From Spirochaetaceae bacterium (GTDB lineage: Bacteria; Spirochaetota; Spirochaetia; B11-G9), in NCBI GenBank assembly GCA_030600745.1, contig JAUVLL010000002.1, positions 1 through 32,802 of the forward strand: a stretch of DNA of 32,802 nucleotides. The letters run 5' to 3'. This document shows positions 22,723 through 31,003 of the stretch, in pieces. The position numbers and the translations under genes were made by a program. Each line of letters starts with the position of its first letter. Positions within the stretch are counted from its first letter, which is position 1. Under the pieces are notes generated by a model, which saw only the letters and a list, made by a program, of their open reading frames with translations, was not told the origin of the DNA and searched no databases.

Positions 22723-24096
22723 TTATTCCTCTTCAGCCCAAAGCTCTTCATCGCCGGGGACCGTATTGTTCTTCCTAATATTCGAGATTCTTGTAATATT
22801 AAGCAGATGTTTGTAATAGAAATTTTCAGAGATACTGTTATTACCCCATGACCCGCAACCCAGAGTACTGGATGCATTGAGACCGTTCAGGAAACTCCCC
22901 CCGCTGCTGGTAGCACAGGTCTGATTCACAAGGACCCTGCTTACGGGTACACGCATTCCAAGTTCATGGATGTGTTCCTTGTTATTAGAGTGGATCGAAA
23001 CGGAATGGCCCTTGCCCTCTATTTCCAGATTATCGATTGCAATATCCACAGCTTCAGAAAAATCGTTGTATTTAAAAGGAGTAATTACCGAAAACATCTT
23101 TTCCTTACGCAGGAGGCTCTTTTTATTGGAAACTTCTTCCGGCATAACAATAACTTTGGTCTCTTTCGGGATTTCCAAACCTGCCGCCCCGGCAATTACA
23201 CTAACACTCTGTCCAACCATATCCTTATTAATCTTCCCATCCGGGAACAGTACATTCAGAAGCTTTTTCCGCTCCTTGTCGCTCTCAACCCAGTAGCCGC
23301 CATAGGCTTCCAGTTCCTTTCTCATCTCCTCATATTTATCCACCGGGGTGATGATACTCTGTTCACCGGAGCAGATAATTCCACGATCGAAGATTCTTCC
23401 GTCAATAATCATTTTGACCGCTTCTTTTATATCAACATCCCGATCTATGATAGTCTGCACATTCCCCTGACCAACCCCGAATGAAGGTTTCCCGCTCGAA
23501 TATGCGGCCCTGACCATCCCCGGTCCACCGGTAGCTACGATCACATCCACATTCTCCATCAGCAGATTGGTACGCTTCACACTTGCCCCGTCTACATACT
23601 GAATAAGATTATCCGGCGCACCATGTTTCTTAATTGCCTCATTCCACCTGTCGACCAGAAATTTGGTAGTTTTCTCTGCCCTGGGATGAGGAGCAATAAT
23701 AATTGAATTTCTTCCCTTAACAGCTGCCATAGCATTGGCCATGGCAGTAACCTGGGGGTTGGTAGTCGGCTGTATTGCTCCGACAACTCCAACAGGCTTG
23801 GCAATCTCTATAATACCTGTTTCTTCATCCTCTTTAATGGTCCCAATAGATTTTTTACCCTTCAGGCTGTACCACAGAATTTTTGCCTTTCCAAGGTTTT
23901 TTGCAGTTTTGTATTCTACAGCACCCATTCCGGTTTCCGCTACCGCCATCTTTGCCAGCTCTTCTGCATTATCAAAAACATATTTGGCAATCTCCCGGAC
24001 AATCCTGTCTATAGCTTTCTGGTCAAAAGACTCAATTTTTTTAAGTGCTTTTCCTGACTTTACTACCAGTTCTTTAATATATTCCTCATCTGTCAT
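22723..24096 (-). CDS. CoA-acylating aldehyde dehydrogenase (succinate-semialdehyde/acetaldehyde type)
   Basis: A 457-residue acylating aldehyde dehydrogenase, converting an aldehyde plus CoA and NAD(P)+ to an acyl-CoA, or the reverse. Motifs are PVGVVGAIQPTTNP, GRNSIIIAPHPRA, VATGGPGMVRAAYSSGKPSFGVG, GIICSGEQS (catalytic Cys) and the family C-terminal block TLGCGSWGNNSISEN. The pattern is closest to Clostridium kluyveri succinate-semialdehyde dehydrogenase and related acylating enzymes (sulfoacetaldehyde, butyraldehyde). It lacks the alcohol dehydrogenase half of AdhE. Start ATG 24096 is chosen over 24129 because GGGAGAAG precedes it. It is the first gene of the operon, downstream of a clear promoter and palindrome. 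Its likely substrate is the semialdehyde made by an aminotransferase such as the one at 15080-16339. Confidence 0.87.
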   Translation of the reverse strand: MTDEEYIKELVVKSGKALKKIESFDQKAIDRIVREIAKYVFDNAEELAKMAVAETGMGAVEYKTAKNLGKAKILWYSLKGKKSIGTIKEDEETGIIEIAKPVGVVGAIQPTTNPQVTAMANAMAAVKGRNSIIIAPHPRAEKTTKFLVDRWNEAIKKHGAPDNLIQYVDGASVKRTNLLMENVDVIVATGGPGMVRAAYSSGKPSFGVGQGNVQTIIDRDVDIKEAVKMIIDGRIFDRGIICSGEQSIITPVDKYEEMRKELEAYGGYWVESDKERKKLLNVLFPDGKINKDMVGQSVSVIAGAAGLEIPKETKVIVMPEEVSNKKSLLRKEKMFSVITPFKYNDFSEAVDIAIDNLEIEGKGHSVSIHSNNKEHIHELGMRVPVSRVLVNQTCATSSGGSFLNGLNASSTLGCGSWGNNSISENFYYKHLLNITRISNIRKNNTVPGDEELWAEEE

Positions 24097-24127
24097 TCTA
24101 CTTCTCCCTGTAAATATCTTCCAATGC

Positions 24128-24146
24128 AAGACCTTTCAAAGGTCTT
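24128..24146. promoter_or_regulatory. Perfect palindrome, likely operator of the acylating dehydrogenase operon
   Basis: AAGACCTTTCAAAGGTCTT is a perfect inverted repeat, with 9-base arms around one central base. It begins only a few bases after the expected transcription start of the minus-strand operon. The one-base centre suits a dimeric DNA-binding protein rather than an RNA hairpin. The FadR-type protein encoded at the end of this operon is the natural candidate. Confidence 0.6.
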
Positions 24147-24155
24147 ACCTTTATA

Positions 24156-24184
24156 TTATTAGCCCTTTAATTTCTTTTTGTCAA
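24156..24184 (-). promoter_or_regulatory. Promoter of the acylating dehydrogenase-ligase-LarA-malic enzyme operon
   Basis: On the minus strand, TTGACA (24184-24179), a 17-base spacer and TAATAA (24161-24156), immediately upstream of the palindrome. Confidence 0.6.
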
Positions 24185-24324
24185 TCACCAGCCCGACCTT
24201 CACTGTTTACCGGATGTCTATCAATTTAACACAATTCTAATATTACTATAATCTATTCTAAACATAACCCCTATAGTTTTTCTAATGATGATCAAGGCAG
24301 CAGCTGAAATTTTAATAATAAGGC

Positions 24325-24352
24325 TTGACAGCTGTGTATAGTATGCTAAACT
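24325..24352 (+). promoter_or_regulatory. Predicted promoter of the ABC importer operon
   Basis: TTGACA (24325-24330), a 16-base spacer and TAAACT (24347-24352), about 70 bases before the binding-protein ATG. The 295 bases between the two divergent start regions hold this promoter, the opposing promoter and its palindrome, and no gene. Confidence 0.5.
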
Positions 24353-24423
24353 AAATTTAACATATTAAACTTTTACCGGATACTTCGACTATAAAATATG
24401 TGAAATAACTGAAGGAGAGAAAG

Positions 24424-26445
24424 ATGAAAAAGAAACTTATTGTTGTTCTGTTATCGCTGTTCATTGTATTCAGCGTATTTTCAGGCGGCGACAAAGAAAC
24501 AACCACAGAGGATACGGGCGGATACATTGCAGCTCCAACCGTTTCTTATGCTATGGGGATAACAACTGAATTCCCTCAGCAGCTTGAACTGGTTGATTAT
24601 GAGAAACAGACCGGTGAAAAACTGGAATTTACGGGTAATCCATTATTTGCTGAAAGAGAGAAAAGCAAAGATCTTCCATCTGTAGATCAACGACTGCCTG
24701 AAGAACCCCTTGTTGTTCTCCCGTATGATGTAATTGGTAAATACGGCGGCCAGCTTAAAGGTATGTGTATCTCTTATGAATCAGGTACATCCGAAGTTAT
24801 GGCATGGCGTCACGCCAATCTTGTCAGATTTAGTGATGACATGAGCACATTAGTGCCGAATGTCGCTAAAGCATGGAAATGGAACAGTGACTTTACTGAA
24901 ATTACATTTACATTGCGTAAAGGCCACAAATGGTCTGACGGCGACCCCTTTGATGCTGATGATATGGTTTTTTATGTAAATGACATTCTTCTTAACAAAG
25001 AGATCCACAAGGTTATTCCTTCTCCATGGAGCGGAGCTGTTCCAAGTATAGAGAAAATTAATGATGTCACTGTTAAGATGAAATTCGAAAATGCATTTAC
25101 AGGTTTACTTTATTATTTAGGTGGAAGCGGATCTTATTTTGATGCATTTGCACCAAAACATTTTCTGGAACAGTATCACATTGAATATAACGCCAATGCC
25201 GATAAAGAAGCAAAGGCAGCCGGGTATGATAACTGGGTACAGCAGTTCGGCACTTACTGGAATAAATGGAAAGATGCAGTAGTTGCAGGTCCTGAGGGAG
25301 TTAAGGTCCCAACCCTTGAAAGTCATATTCTGCAGGAAGTACCTACAACACAACGCCGTATCTATATTGCCAATCCTTACTACTTTAAAGTGGATACAGC
25401 AGGTAATCAGCTTCCTTATGTTGATTATCATTATGAAAGATTTCTTGAAAAGCAGTTATGGCCTCTTGAAATTATGAACGGTAATATTGATCAGAAAGCA
25501 CAGAACATGCCCCTTGATATCTATACCGTACTTAAAGAAAACGAGAAAAAAGGACAATATGAATTGCAGCTTCCTTCCGGACAGGTTGGACCGACAATGA
25601 TATTTAACCAGACAAGTGATGATCCTGTTTTAGGAAAAATCTTTAGTGATGTCCGCTTCAGGTATGCCATGTCCCTGGCAATTAATCGTAATGAGATCAA
25701 TGAGTCTCTTTTTCTCGGACTGGGAACTCCTGAACAGGCGCTTCCTTTAAATGTGCCCTATGTTACCGATAAAGACAGGAAATTCATGACTGAATATAAT
25801 CCTGATAAAGCAAACAAACTGCTTGATGAAATGGGCTTGAAGATGGGATCTGATGGATACAGAATGGGTCCTGACGGGAAACCGTTTACAGTACTGTGGG
25901 AATACACTCTTCAGTATGTATGGACAACGGATTTTCCAGCTCTTGTATCTGAATACTGGAAAGATGTGGGTGTAAAAGTACTGCTTAAAGAAGTAACCAC
26001 TCAGCTTACCAGAGATAAACAGAAAGCCAATACACTGGATATTACAAGCGAATGGATGGCCCCCTTTGAACCAAGTATGATTTCAACTCCTCACCTGTTT
26101 CTTCCTCCGTATTCCGGACATTGGCCTATTATGGGTCTGCCATGGATGGATTGGAAGACCAGCAACGGATCATCAGGGGTAAAACCACCTGCATGGGTAC
26201 TGGATCTATGGGACATCGCAGCTGAATGGACCACTCTTGTTCCAGGTTCATCAAGATATATTGAACTTGGAAAGAAGATTATAAAGATCAATCAGGAAAA
26301 TCTGCCTGTTATTGGTACTCTTGGCAATATTCCATTGATAACTGTAGTTTCAGACAGGCTCGGAAATGCACCGGAATGGACAATTAACAGTACTTTCTTT
26401 GGTTATTCATATCCGTATAGAGCTGATCAGTGGTTTATCAAATAA
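24424..26445 (+). CDS. ABC transporter family-5 extracellular solute-binding protein
   Basis: A 673-residue periplasmic binding protein of the peptide/nickel/opine (SBP_bac_5) type. It captures the substrate for the permeases and ATPases that follow. The signal peptide is MKKK, a hydrophobic run of about 16 residues, then VFS-GGDKE. There is no lipobox cysteine, so signal peptidase I cleavage and a soluble periplasmic form are expected. Family features include WKWNSDFTEITFTLRKGHKWSDGDPF near residue 165, DVTVKMKFENAF and FSDVRFRYAMSLAINRNEINESLFLG. It is larger than DppA/OppA (about 530), matching the long subgroup often found with carbohydrate or sulfatase genes. ATG 24424 has GAAGGAGAG upstream. 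The position beside formylglycine hydrolase genes suggests a non-peptide anionic ligand, but this is inference. Confidence 0.9.
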   Translation: MKKKLIVVLLSLFIVFSVFSGGDKETTTEDTGGYIAAPTVSYAMGITTEFPQQLELVDYEKQTGEKLEFTGNPLFAEREKSKDLPSVDQRLPEEPLVVLPYDVIGKYGGQLKGMCISYESGTSEVMAWRHANLVRFSDDMSTLVPNVAKAWKWNSDFTEITFTLRKGHKWSDGDPFDADDMVFYVNDILLNKEIHKVIPSPWSGAVPSIEKINDVTVKMKFENAFTGLLYYLGGSGSYFDAFAPKHFLEQYHIEYNANADKEAKAAGYDNWVQQFGTYWNKWKDAVVAGPEGVKVPTLESHILQEVPTTQRRIYIANPYYFKVDTAGNQLPYVDYHYERFLEKQLWPLEIMNGNIDQKAQNMPLDIYTVLKENEKKGQYELQLPSGQVGPTMIFNQTSDDPVLGKIFSDVRFRYAMSLAINRNEINESLFLGLGTPEQALPLNVPYVTDKDRKFMTEYNPDKANKLLDEMGLKMGSDGYRMGPDGKPFTVLWEYTLQYVWTTDFPALVSEYWKDVGVKVLLKEVTTQLTRDKQKANTLDITSEWMAPFEPSMISTPHLFLPPYSGHWPIMGLPWMDWKTSNGSSGVKPPAWVLDLWDIAAEWTTLVPGSSRYIELGKKIIKINQENLPVIGTLGNIPLITVVSDRLGNAPEWTINSTFFGYSYPYRADQWFIK

Positions 26446-26478
26446 ACAGATAGATCAATTCTTCTATAATATAATAAT

Positions 26479-26517
26479 ACCGGATCCGGGCAGAAGCTTG
26501 TCTGAGTCCGGTTTTTT
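26479..26517 (+). terminator. Intra-operon hairpin terminator between binding protein and permease
   Basis: ACCGGA (26479-26484) pairs with TCCGGT (26507-26512). An inner CAGA/TCTG stem lies between them, and TTTTTT follows at 26512-26517. Placed between the binding-protein gene and the permease genes, it probably lets only part of transcription through, keeping the binding protein in excess. Confidence 0.75.
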
Positions 26518-26554
26518 ACAAGCTAATTAATATTTTTTATAAGGGGGAATAATA

Positions 26555-27553
26555 ATGCTTGAATTATTTGTACGCCGCCTTGGTACTGCGTGTGTTACCA
26601 TGTTTTTATTATCTATTGTCGCCTTTATCCTCATTCAGCTTCCTCCGGGAGATTTTGTAGATACCTATGCAGGTAAAAAAACTCAGGGAGGGGTTATCAT
26701 TACCCAGGATGAACTGGATACAATGCGAAGCAGACTGGGTCTTGACAGACCGTTATACCAGCAATATGGGAAATGGGTAGGTAATCTTTTTAAGGGTGAT
26801 ATGGGGTTTTCCTGGGAATACCACAGGCCGGTAAAAGATGTAATAGCAGAGAGGCTAACCATGACTCTTATTCTTGCTTTTTCGACCCTTATTTTTACAT
26901 ATGTTGTTGCAATTATTATTGGGATCTATTCTGCCGTCCGGCAGTATTCAATAGGTGATAATCTGGCAACAGTTATAGGGTATCTGGGTCTGGCAACCCC
27001 CGGGTTTTTGTTTGCATTGATTCTTATGTTTCTTGGACAGAAATGGTTCGGTATAAGTGTCGGTGGGTTGTTTTCTCCCGAGTTTGAAGATGCTGCATGG
27101 AGTTTTGCGAAATTAATGGATCTGTTTTCCCATCTCTGGGTCCCTGTTGTTGTTCTCGGTATGGCAGGTACTGCATTCCAGATTCGTACCATGAGGGCCA
27201 CTCTTCTCGATGAGCTTAACAAAATGTATGTTACATCTGCAAGGGCGGGAGGAATACCTGAATTCAAACTGCTTATGAGGTATCCTGTTCGTATGGCACT
27301 CAATCCCATAGCATCAACTCTTGGATGGGAACTGAGTAAGATAATTTCAGGCGCTCCAATAATCGGTATAGTTTTATCTTTACCCACTCTTGGTCCATTG
27401 TATGTTAATTCACTGCTTAGTCAGGACATTTATCTGGCCGGTGCCTTAATACTTATCTTTTGTTCTCTTGTAATTGTTGGTACTTTTATATCAGATATAC
27501 TTCTTATGGTCCTGGACCCACGGCTAAGGCTTGGAAAGGCAGGTGTAAAATGA
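26555..27553 (+). CDS. ABC transporter permease (DppB/OppB type)
   Basis: A 332-residue inner-membrane permease. The first transmembrane helix (residues about 9-30, with FILIQLPPGDFV) precedes the usual periplasmic segment with RLGLDRPLYQQYGKWVGNLFKGDMG. A core of about five helices follows. The EAA loop contacting the ATPase is visible at YVTSARAGGIPEFKLL. ATG 26555 follows AAGGGGGAATAATA. Its stop overlaps the start of the next permease gene (ATGA), so the two are coupled. It forms the translocation channel together with that protein. Confidence 0.9.
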   Translation: MLELFVRRLGTACVTMFLLSIVAFILIQLPPGDFVDTYAGKKTQGGVIITQDELDTMRSRLGLDRPLYQQYGKWVGNLFKGDMGFSWEYHRPVKDVIAERLTMTLILAFSTLIFTYVVAIIIGIYSAVRQYSIGDNLATVIGYLGLATPGFLFALILMFLGQKWFGISVGGLFSPEFEDAAWSFAKLMDLFSHLWVPVVVLGMAGTAFQIRTMRATLLDELNKMYVTSARAGGIPEFKLLMRYPVRMALNPIASTLGWELSKIISGAPIIGIVLSLPTLGPLYVNSLLSQDIYLAGALILIFCSLVIVGTFISDILLMVLDPRLRLGKAGVK

Positions 27554-28674
27554 AAGATGAAAATTATACAGATGCCGCTAACAAAAAAGTCAACAGAAGG
27601 GATATTGCCACCCACGGGCAGTTAATGTGGTGGCAGTTTAAGAAAAATAAAATGGCCATTGTTGCAGGCAGTGTACTCCTTATTTTTATAATACTAGCAA
27701 TTTTTGCTGAATTTATTGCCCCCTATTCACCTGGTAAACGTAATACAACTTACCTGCAGTCACCTCCAATGAAAATTCATCACTTTGATTCGGAAGGGAA
27801 ATTCCACTTTCAGGCTTTTATTTACGGATGGGATAATAAACGTGATCCTGAAACTTTAAAGTTAAATGCTATTACGGATACATCAAGAATTATTCCGGTC
27901 TATCTTTTTGTTAAGGGAGAACCTTATAAAGTCTTAGGTTTATTTGAACTAAAATTACATCTGTTCGGGGTTAAAGAGGGGATGATAAATTTATTTGGGA
28001 CAGATCAGCTTGGAAGAGATATTTTTTCACGCCTGATGTTTGCAACAAGAATCTCACTTTCTGTCGGGGCTATCGGGGTGTCGTTTGTATTTTTAATCGG
28101 ACTCCTTATGGGCGGTATTGCCGGATATTTCGGCGGTATAGTCGATGAAATTATTATGCGTATGATGGAATTCCTTCGTTCTATTCCCACACTTCCACTA
28201 TGGCTGGCTCTTTCAGCAGCACTCCCCAGGGAATGGTCTGCCTTAAAAGTCTATATAGCTGTAACGTTAATTCTTGCATCTGTAGGATGGACCAATCTGG
28301 GTCGGCGTGTTCGAAGTAAACTTCTTTCAATGAGAGATGAAGATTTTATTCTTTCCGCTAAACTGGCAGGATGTACAGACAGAAGAATTATAGTAAATCA
28401 TATGCTTCCCTCTTTTATGAGTTATATTATAGTGGATCTGACAATATCATTCCCATTTATTATTCTGGCTGAAACTTCCTTAAGTTTTCTTGGGCTGGGC
28501 CTTCGGGAACCTATTGTCAGTTGGGGAGTTCTTCTTTACTCGGCACAAAATATTCATACCCTGTCCCAAATACCATGGCTGCTTATAACTGCACTTTTTG
28601 TTGTTATATCAGTGTTGGCTTTTAATTTTCTGGGTGACGGACTTCGGGACGCAGCAGATCCCTTTTCGAAATAG
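27550..28674 (+). CDS. ABC transporter permease (DppC/OppC type) with an enlarged periplasmic loop
   Basis: A 374-residue inner-membrane permease. The start at ATG 27550 overlaps the previous stop codon, and the preceding frame extension has no start signal. It has an N-terminal OppC-type helix (MAIVAGSVLLIFIILAIFAE, about 35-55). It is followed by an unusually long stretch of roughly 100 residues (SPPMKIHHFD...IIPVYLFVKGEPYKVLG) before INLFGTDQLGRDIFSRLMFATRISL and the five-helix core. The EAA loop reads DFILSAKLAGCTDRRIIVNHMLPS. DppC itself is about 300 residues. The extended loop is shared by a subgroup of these importers and may contact the large binding protein. Confidence 0.9.
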   Translation: MKDENYTDAANKKVNRRDIATHGQLMWWQFKKNKMAIVAGSVLLIFIILAIFAEFIAPYSPGKRNTTYLQSPPMKIHHFDSEGKFHFQAFIYGWDNKRDPETLKLNAITDTSRIIPVYLFVKGEPYKVLGLFELKLHLFGVKEGMINLFGTDQLGRDIFSRLMFATRISLSVGAIGVSFVFLIGLLMGGIAGYFGGIVDEIIMRMMEFLRSIPTLPLWLALSAALPREWSALKVYIAVTLILASVGWTNLGRRVRSKLLSMRDEDFILSAKLAGCTDRRIIVNHMLPSFMSYIIVDLTISFPFIILAETSLSFLGLGLREPIVSWGVLLYSAQNIHTLSQIPWLLITALFVVISVLAFNFLGDGLRDAADPFSK

Positions 28675-28686
28675 GTGACACTTAGA

Positions 28687-29688
28687 ATGGAGAAAAAATA
28701 TTTAATGCAGGTAAAAAACCTGCAAATTTCATGGCACCTCGATAAGGCACTAATTCCTATTGTCTGTGGTCTGGATTTTAGTCTTGAGCCGGGGAAAGTA
28801 CTTGCCCTTGTAGGAGAAAGCGGATGTGGTAAAAGTGTTACCTCCCTGTCCCTACTCCGACTGCTGGCAAAAGAGCTGAAAATAGTTGAAGGTGAGATCC
28901 TCTTTAATGGTACTGATAATGATGAACCTGTTGATATTGCCGAATTGAATCCGAGAGGAAAGGGAATTCAGGAAATTAGAGGTGGAATGGCCTCAATGAT
29001 ATTTCAGGAGCCTATGAGCTCTTTTTCTCCCCTTTATACTATTGGACATCAGATTATTGAGGTAATACAGCAACATAAGCAAAATACCAAAGAAGAAGCC
29101 AGAGCAAGAACTATTGATCTTCTACGAAAAGTGGGACTCGCTGACCCTGAAAAGGCCGTTGACCGTTTCCCTGGTGAGTTCTCGGGAGGGATGAGGCAGC
29201 GGGCTATGATAGCCAAGGCCCTTTCATGTAATCCACGGCTTCTTATAGCAGATGAGCCCACTACTGCACTGGATGTTACAATTCAGGCTCAGATTCTTGA
29301 TCTTATGAATGAAGTAAAAGATGAATTCGGAACTTCAATTATCTTTATTTCCCATGATCTTGGTGTAGTCGGACAGGTTGCGGATGATGTGGCTATTATG
29401 TATATGGGCAGCATTGTTGAAAAAGGTCCTGTTAAAGAAATTTTTAAACATCCAAAACATCCTTATACAATGAAATTACTGGATGCTATTCCCCGCCTTG
29501 GTGATCTGGGAGACCGCAAGAGACTGGAACCAATCAGAGGAAGTGTTCCAACCCTGTTTAACAGATCCAACGGTTGCGCATTTCATGACAGATGTGATTA
29601 TTTTATGAAGGGTATTTGTGATGGTTCTTTTCCTGATCTTAAGGAAATTTCTGAAGACCAACAGGTTGCATGTCATCTGTATGAATAA
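28687..29688 (+). CDS. ABC transporter ATP-binding protein (DppD/OppD type)
   Basis: A cytoplasmic ATPase of 333 residues. Walker A is GESGCGKS (about residue 41), the Q-loop is IFQEPMSSF, the signature is FSGGMRQRAMIA, Walker B is LLIADEPTTALD and the switch is ISHDLG. The C-terminal oligopeptide-ABC extension has the cysteine pattern CAFHDRCDYF...GICDG...CHLYE, which in some relatives binds an iron-sulfur cluster. ATG 28687 is preferred over the GTG at 28675 because AGGTGA ends eight bases before it. That ribosome site spans the preceding permease stop codon. It pairs with the next ATPase to drive import. Confidence 0.9.
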   Translation: MEKKYLMQVKNLQISWHLDKALIPIVCGLDFSLEPGKVLALVGESGCGKSVTSLSLLRLLAKELKIVEGEILFNGTDNDEPVDIAELNPRGKGIQEIRGGMASMIFQEPMSSFSPLYTIGHQIIEVIQQHKQNTKEEARARTIDLLRKVGLADPEKAVDRFPGEFSGGMRQRAMIAKALSCNPRLLIADEPTTALDVTIQAQILDLMNEVKDEFGTSIIFISHDLGVVGQVADDVAIMYMGSIVEKGPVKEIFKHPKHPYTMKLLDAIPRLGDLGDRKRLEPIRGSVPTLFNRSNGCAFHDRCDYFMKGICDGSFPDLKEISEDQQVACHLYE

Positions 29689-29700
29689 GGAGAGTTATTA

Positions 29701-30795
29701 ATGAGTACATTAGTTGAGATCAAAGATCTAAAAAAATATTTTCCGGTAGGCAGAACAGGAATATTTGGTAAACACAAATCCCTGCTGAAGGCTGTTGATA
29801 ATGTATCTTTTACAATAAAAAAAGGTGAAAATCTTGGTTTGGTAGGAGAGAGCGGATCGGGTAAAACAACTCTGGGACGAACTCTTATCCATCTAATCGA
29901 ACCTACCGGAGGGGAGGTTCTGTTTAATACGGGAGAAAATAAGATAGATGTTGCAAAATTACACCGGGGTGAACTGCGGCAACAGTGGCGTAATATGCAG
30001 ATGATTTTTCAGGACCCCTATGCCTCACTAAACCAGCGAATGACAGTGAGAGACATTATAGGTGAACCTCTTGTAGCAAACAAGTTGGCCAGTGGAGACA
30101 AGCTTAACGAAAAGATTAAAGATATGGCAGTTCTTTGCGGACTAAAGACTTCTCAGCTCAGCCGTTATCCCCATGCTTTCAGCGGAGGACAAAGACAAAG
30201 AATAGCTATAGCGCGGTCTCTTATTATGCATCCTGAATTTATAGTATGTGATGAAGCAGTTTCAGCTCTTGATGTTTCTATTCAGGCACAGATACTAAAC
30301 CTCCTGAAAGACTTGCGCCATGAGCTGGATCTTACCTATCTGTTTGTTGCACACGATTTAAGTGCAGTAGCTTATGCCTGTGACAGGGTAGCAGTTATGT
30401 ACCTTGGCCGAATAGTTGAAATGGCTGTTACTGAAGAAATTTATTACAAACCGAAGCATCCATACACGGAAGCTCTTATGTCTGCAATCCCTCCGGATGA
30501 TCCTGAAATGACAATGCAGAAACTTTTTGTACGGGGAGAACAGCCAAGCCCGGTTAATCCCCCATCAGGTTGCCCTTTCCATCCCAGATGTAAGTTTGCT
30601 GATGACAGCCGCTGCGTAAATGAAGTGCCGGTCCTTAAGGAAGTATTCCCTGAACATTTTGTCTCCTGCCATTATGCAGAATCCCTGTCACTTAAAGGAG
30701 CTCTGCAGTTTCAAAATAAACTAAGAGCGGCAAATAATAAAAAAGAAGTTGAAAACCTAAATACAAGACGGACAGAAATTCTGGCAAAATTATGA
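29701..30795 (+). CDS. ABC transporter ATP-binding protein (DppF/OppF type)
   Basis: The second ATPase of the importer, 364 residues. Walker A is GESGSGKTT, the Q-loop is IFQDPYASLNQRM, the signature is FSGGQRQRIAIARSL, Walker B is FIVCDEAVSALD and the switch is VAHDLSA. The C-terminal oligo_HPY extension has CPFHPRCKFADDSRC and SCHYAE. It ends in a charged tail about 30 residues beyond the usual end. ATG 29701 has AAGGAGAG upstream, with 12 bases after the preceding gene. It completes a five-gene importer that starts at 24424. Confidence 0.9.
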   Translation: MSTLVEIKDLKKYFPVGRTGIFGKHKSLLKAVDNVSFTIKKGENLGLVGESGSGKTTLGRTLIHLIEPTGGEVLFNTGENKIDVAKLHRGELRQQWRNMQMIFQDPYASLNQRMTVRDIIGEPLVANKLASGDKLNEKIKDMAVLCGLKTSQLSRYPHAFSGGQRQRIAIARSLIMHPEFIVCDEAVSALDVSIQAQILNLLKDLRHELDLTYLFVAHDLSAVAYACDRVAVMYLGRIVEMAVTEEIYYKPKHPYTEALMSAIPPDDPEMTMQKLFVRGEQPSPVNPPSGCPFHPRCKFADDSRCVNEVPVLKEVFPEHFVSCHYAESLSLKGALQFQNKLRAANNKKEVENLNTRRTEILAKL

Positions 30796-30918
30796 GGCAG
30801 AAACTATACTTGAGATAAATTTGGTTGATCGATCGCATTATAATAGAGGTTCTCATTTGGGGCATTTTTTACGGTATTTTATATTACACTTTTCACCGTC
30901 AAAAATAAAGAATATAAC

Positions 30919-30946
30919 TTGACATATCTCAAAGACATGATATAAA
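30919..30946 (+). promoter_or_regulatory. Predicted promoter of the phosphonate-monoester-hydrolase/sulfatase genes
   Basis: TTGACA (30919-30924), a 16-base spacer and TATAAA (30941-30946), about 57 bases before ATG 31004. The tandem hydrolases can therefore be expressed separately from the importer. Confidence 0.55.
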
Positions 30947-31003
30947 GAGAGGTTTACATAAGAATCCTGACATTGTCGTAAGATAAAGGTACTGATAAAA
31001 ATT

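Noticed and set aside
22970..23484. Long plus-strand open frames opposite the acylating aldehyde dehydrogenase, and similar ones opposite sucC, malic enzyme and KamA genes
   Set aside because: They lie antisense to well-conserved genes, have no ribosome sites and look compositionally like reverse frames.
30796..31003. Possible gene relic or small RNA between the importer and the hydrolase genes
   Set aside because: Only a promoter and a weak ACGGT/ACCGT inverted repeat with a long loop were found; no coding remnant could be read.
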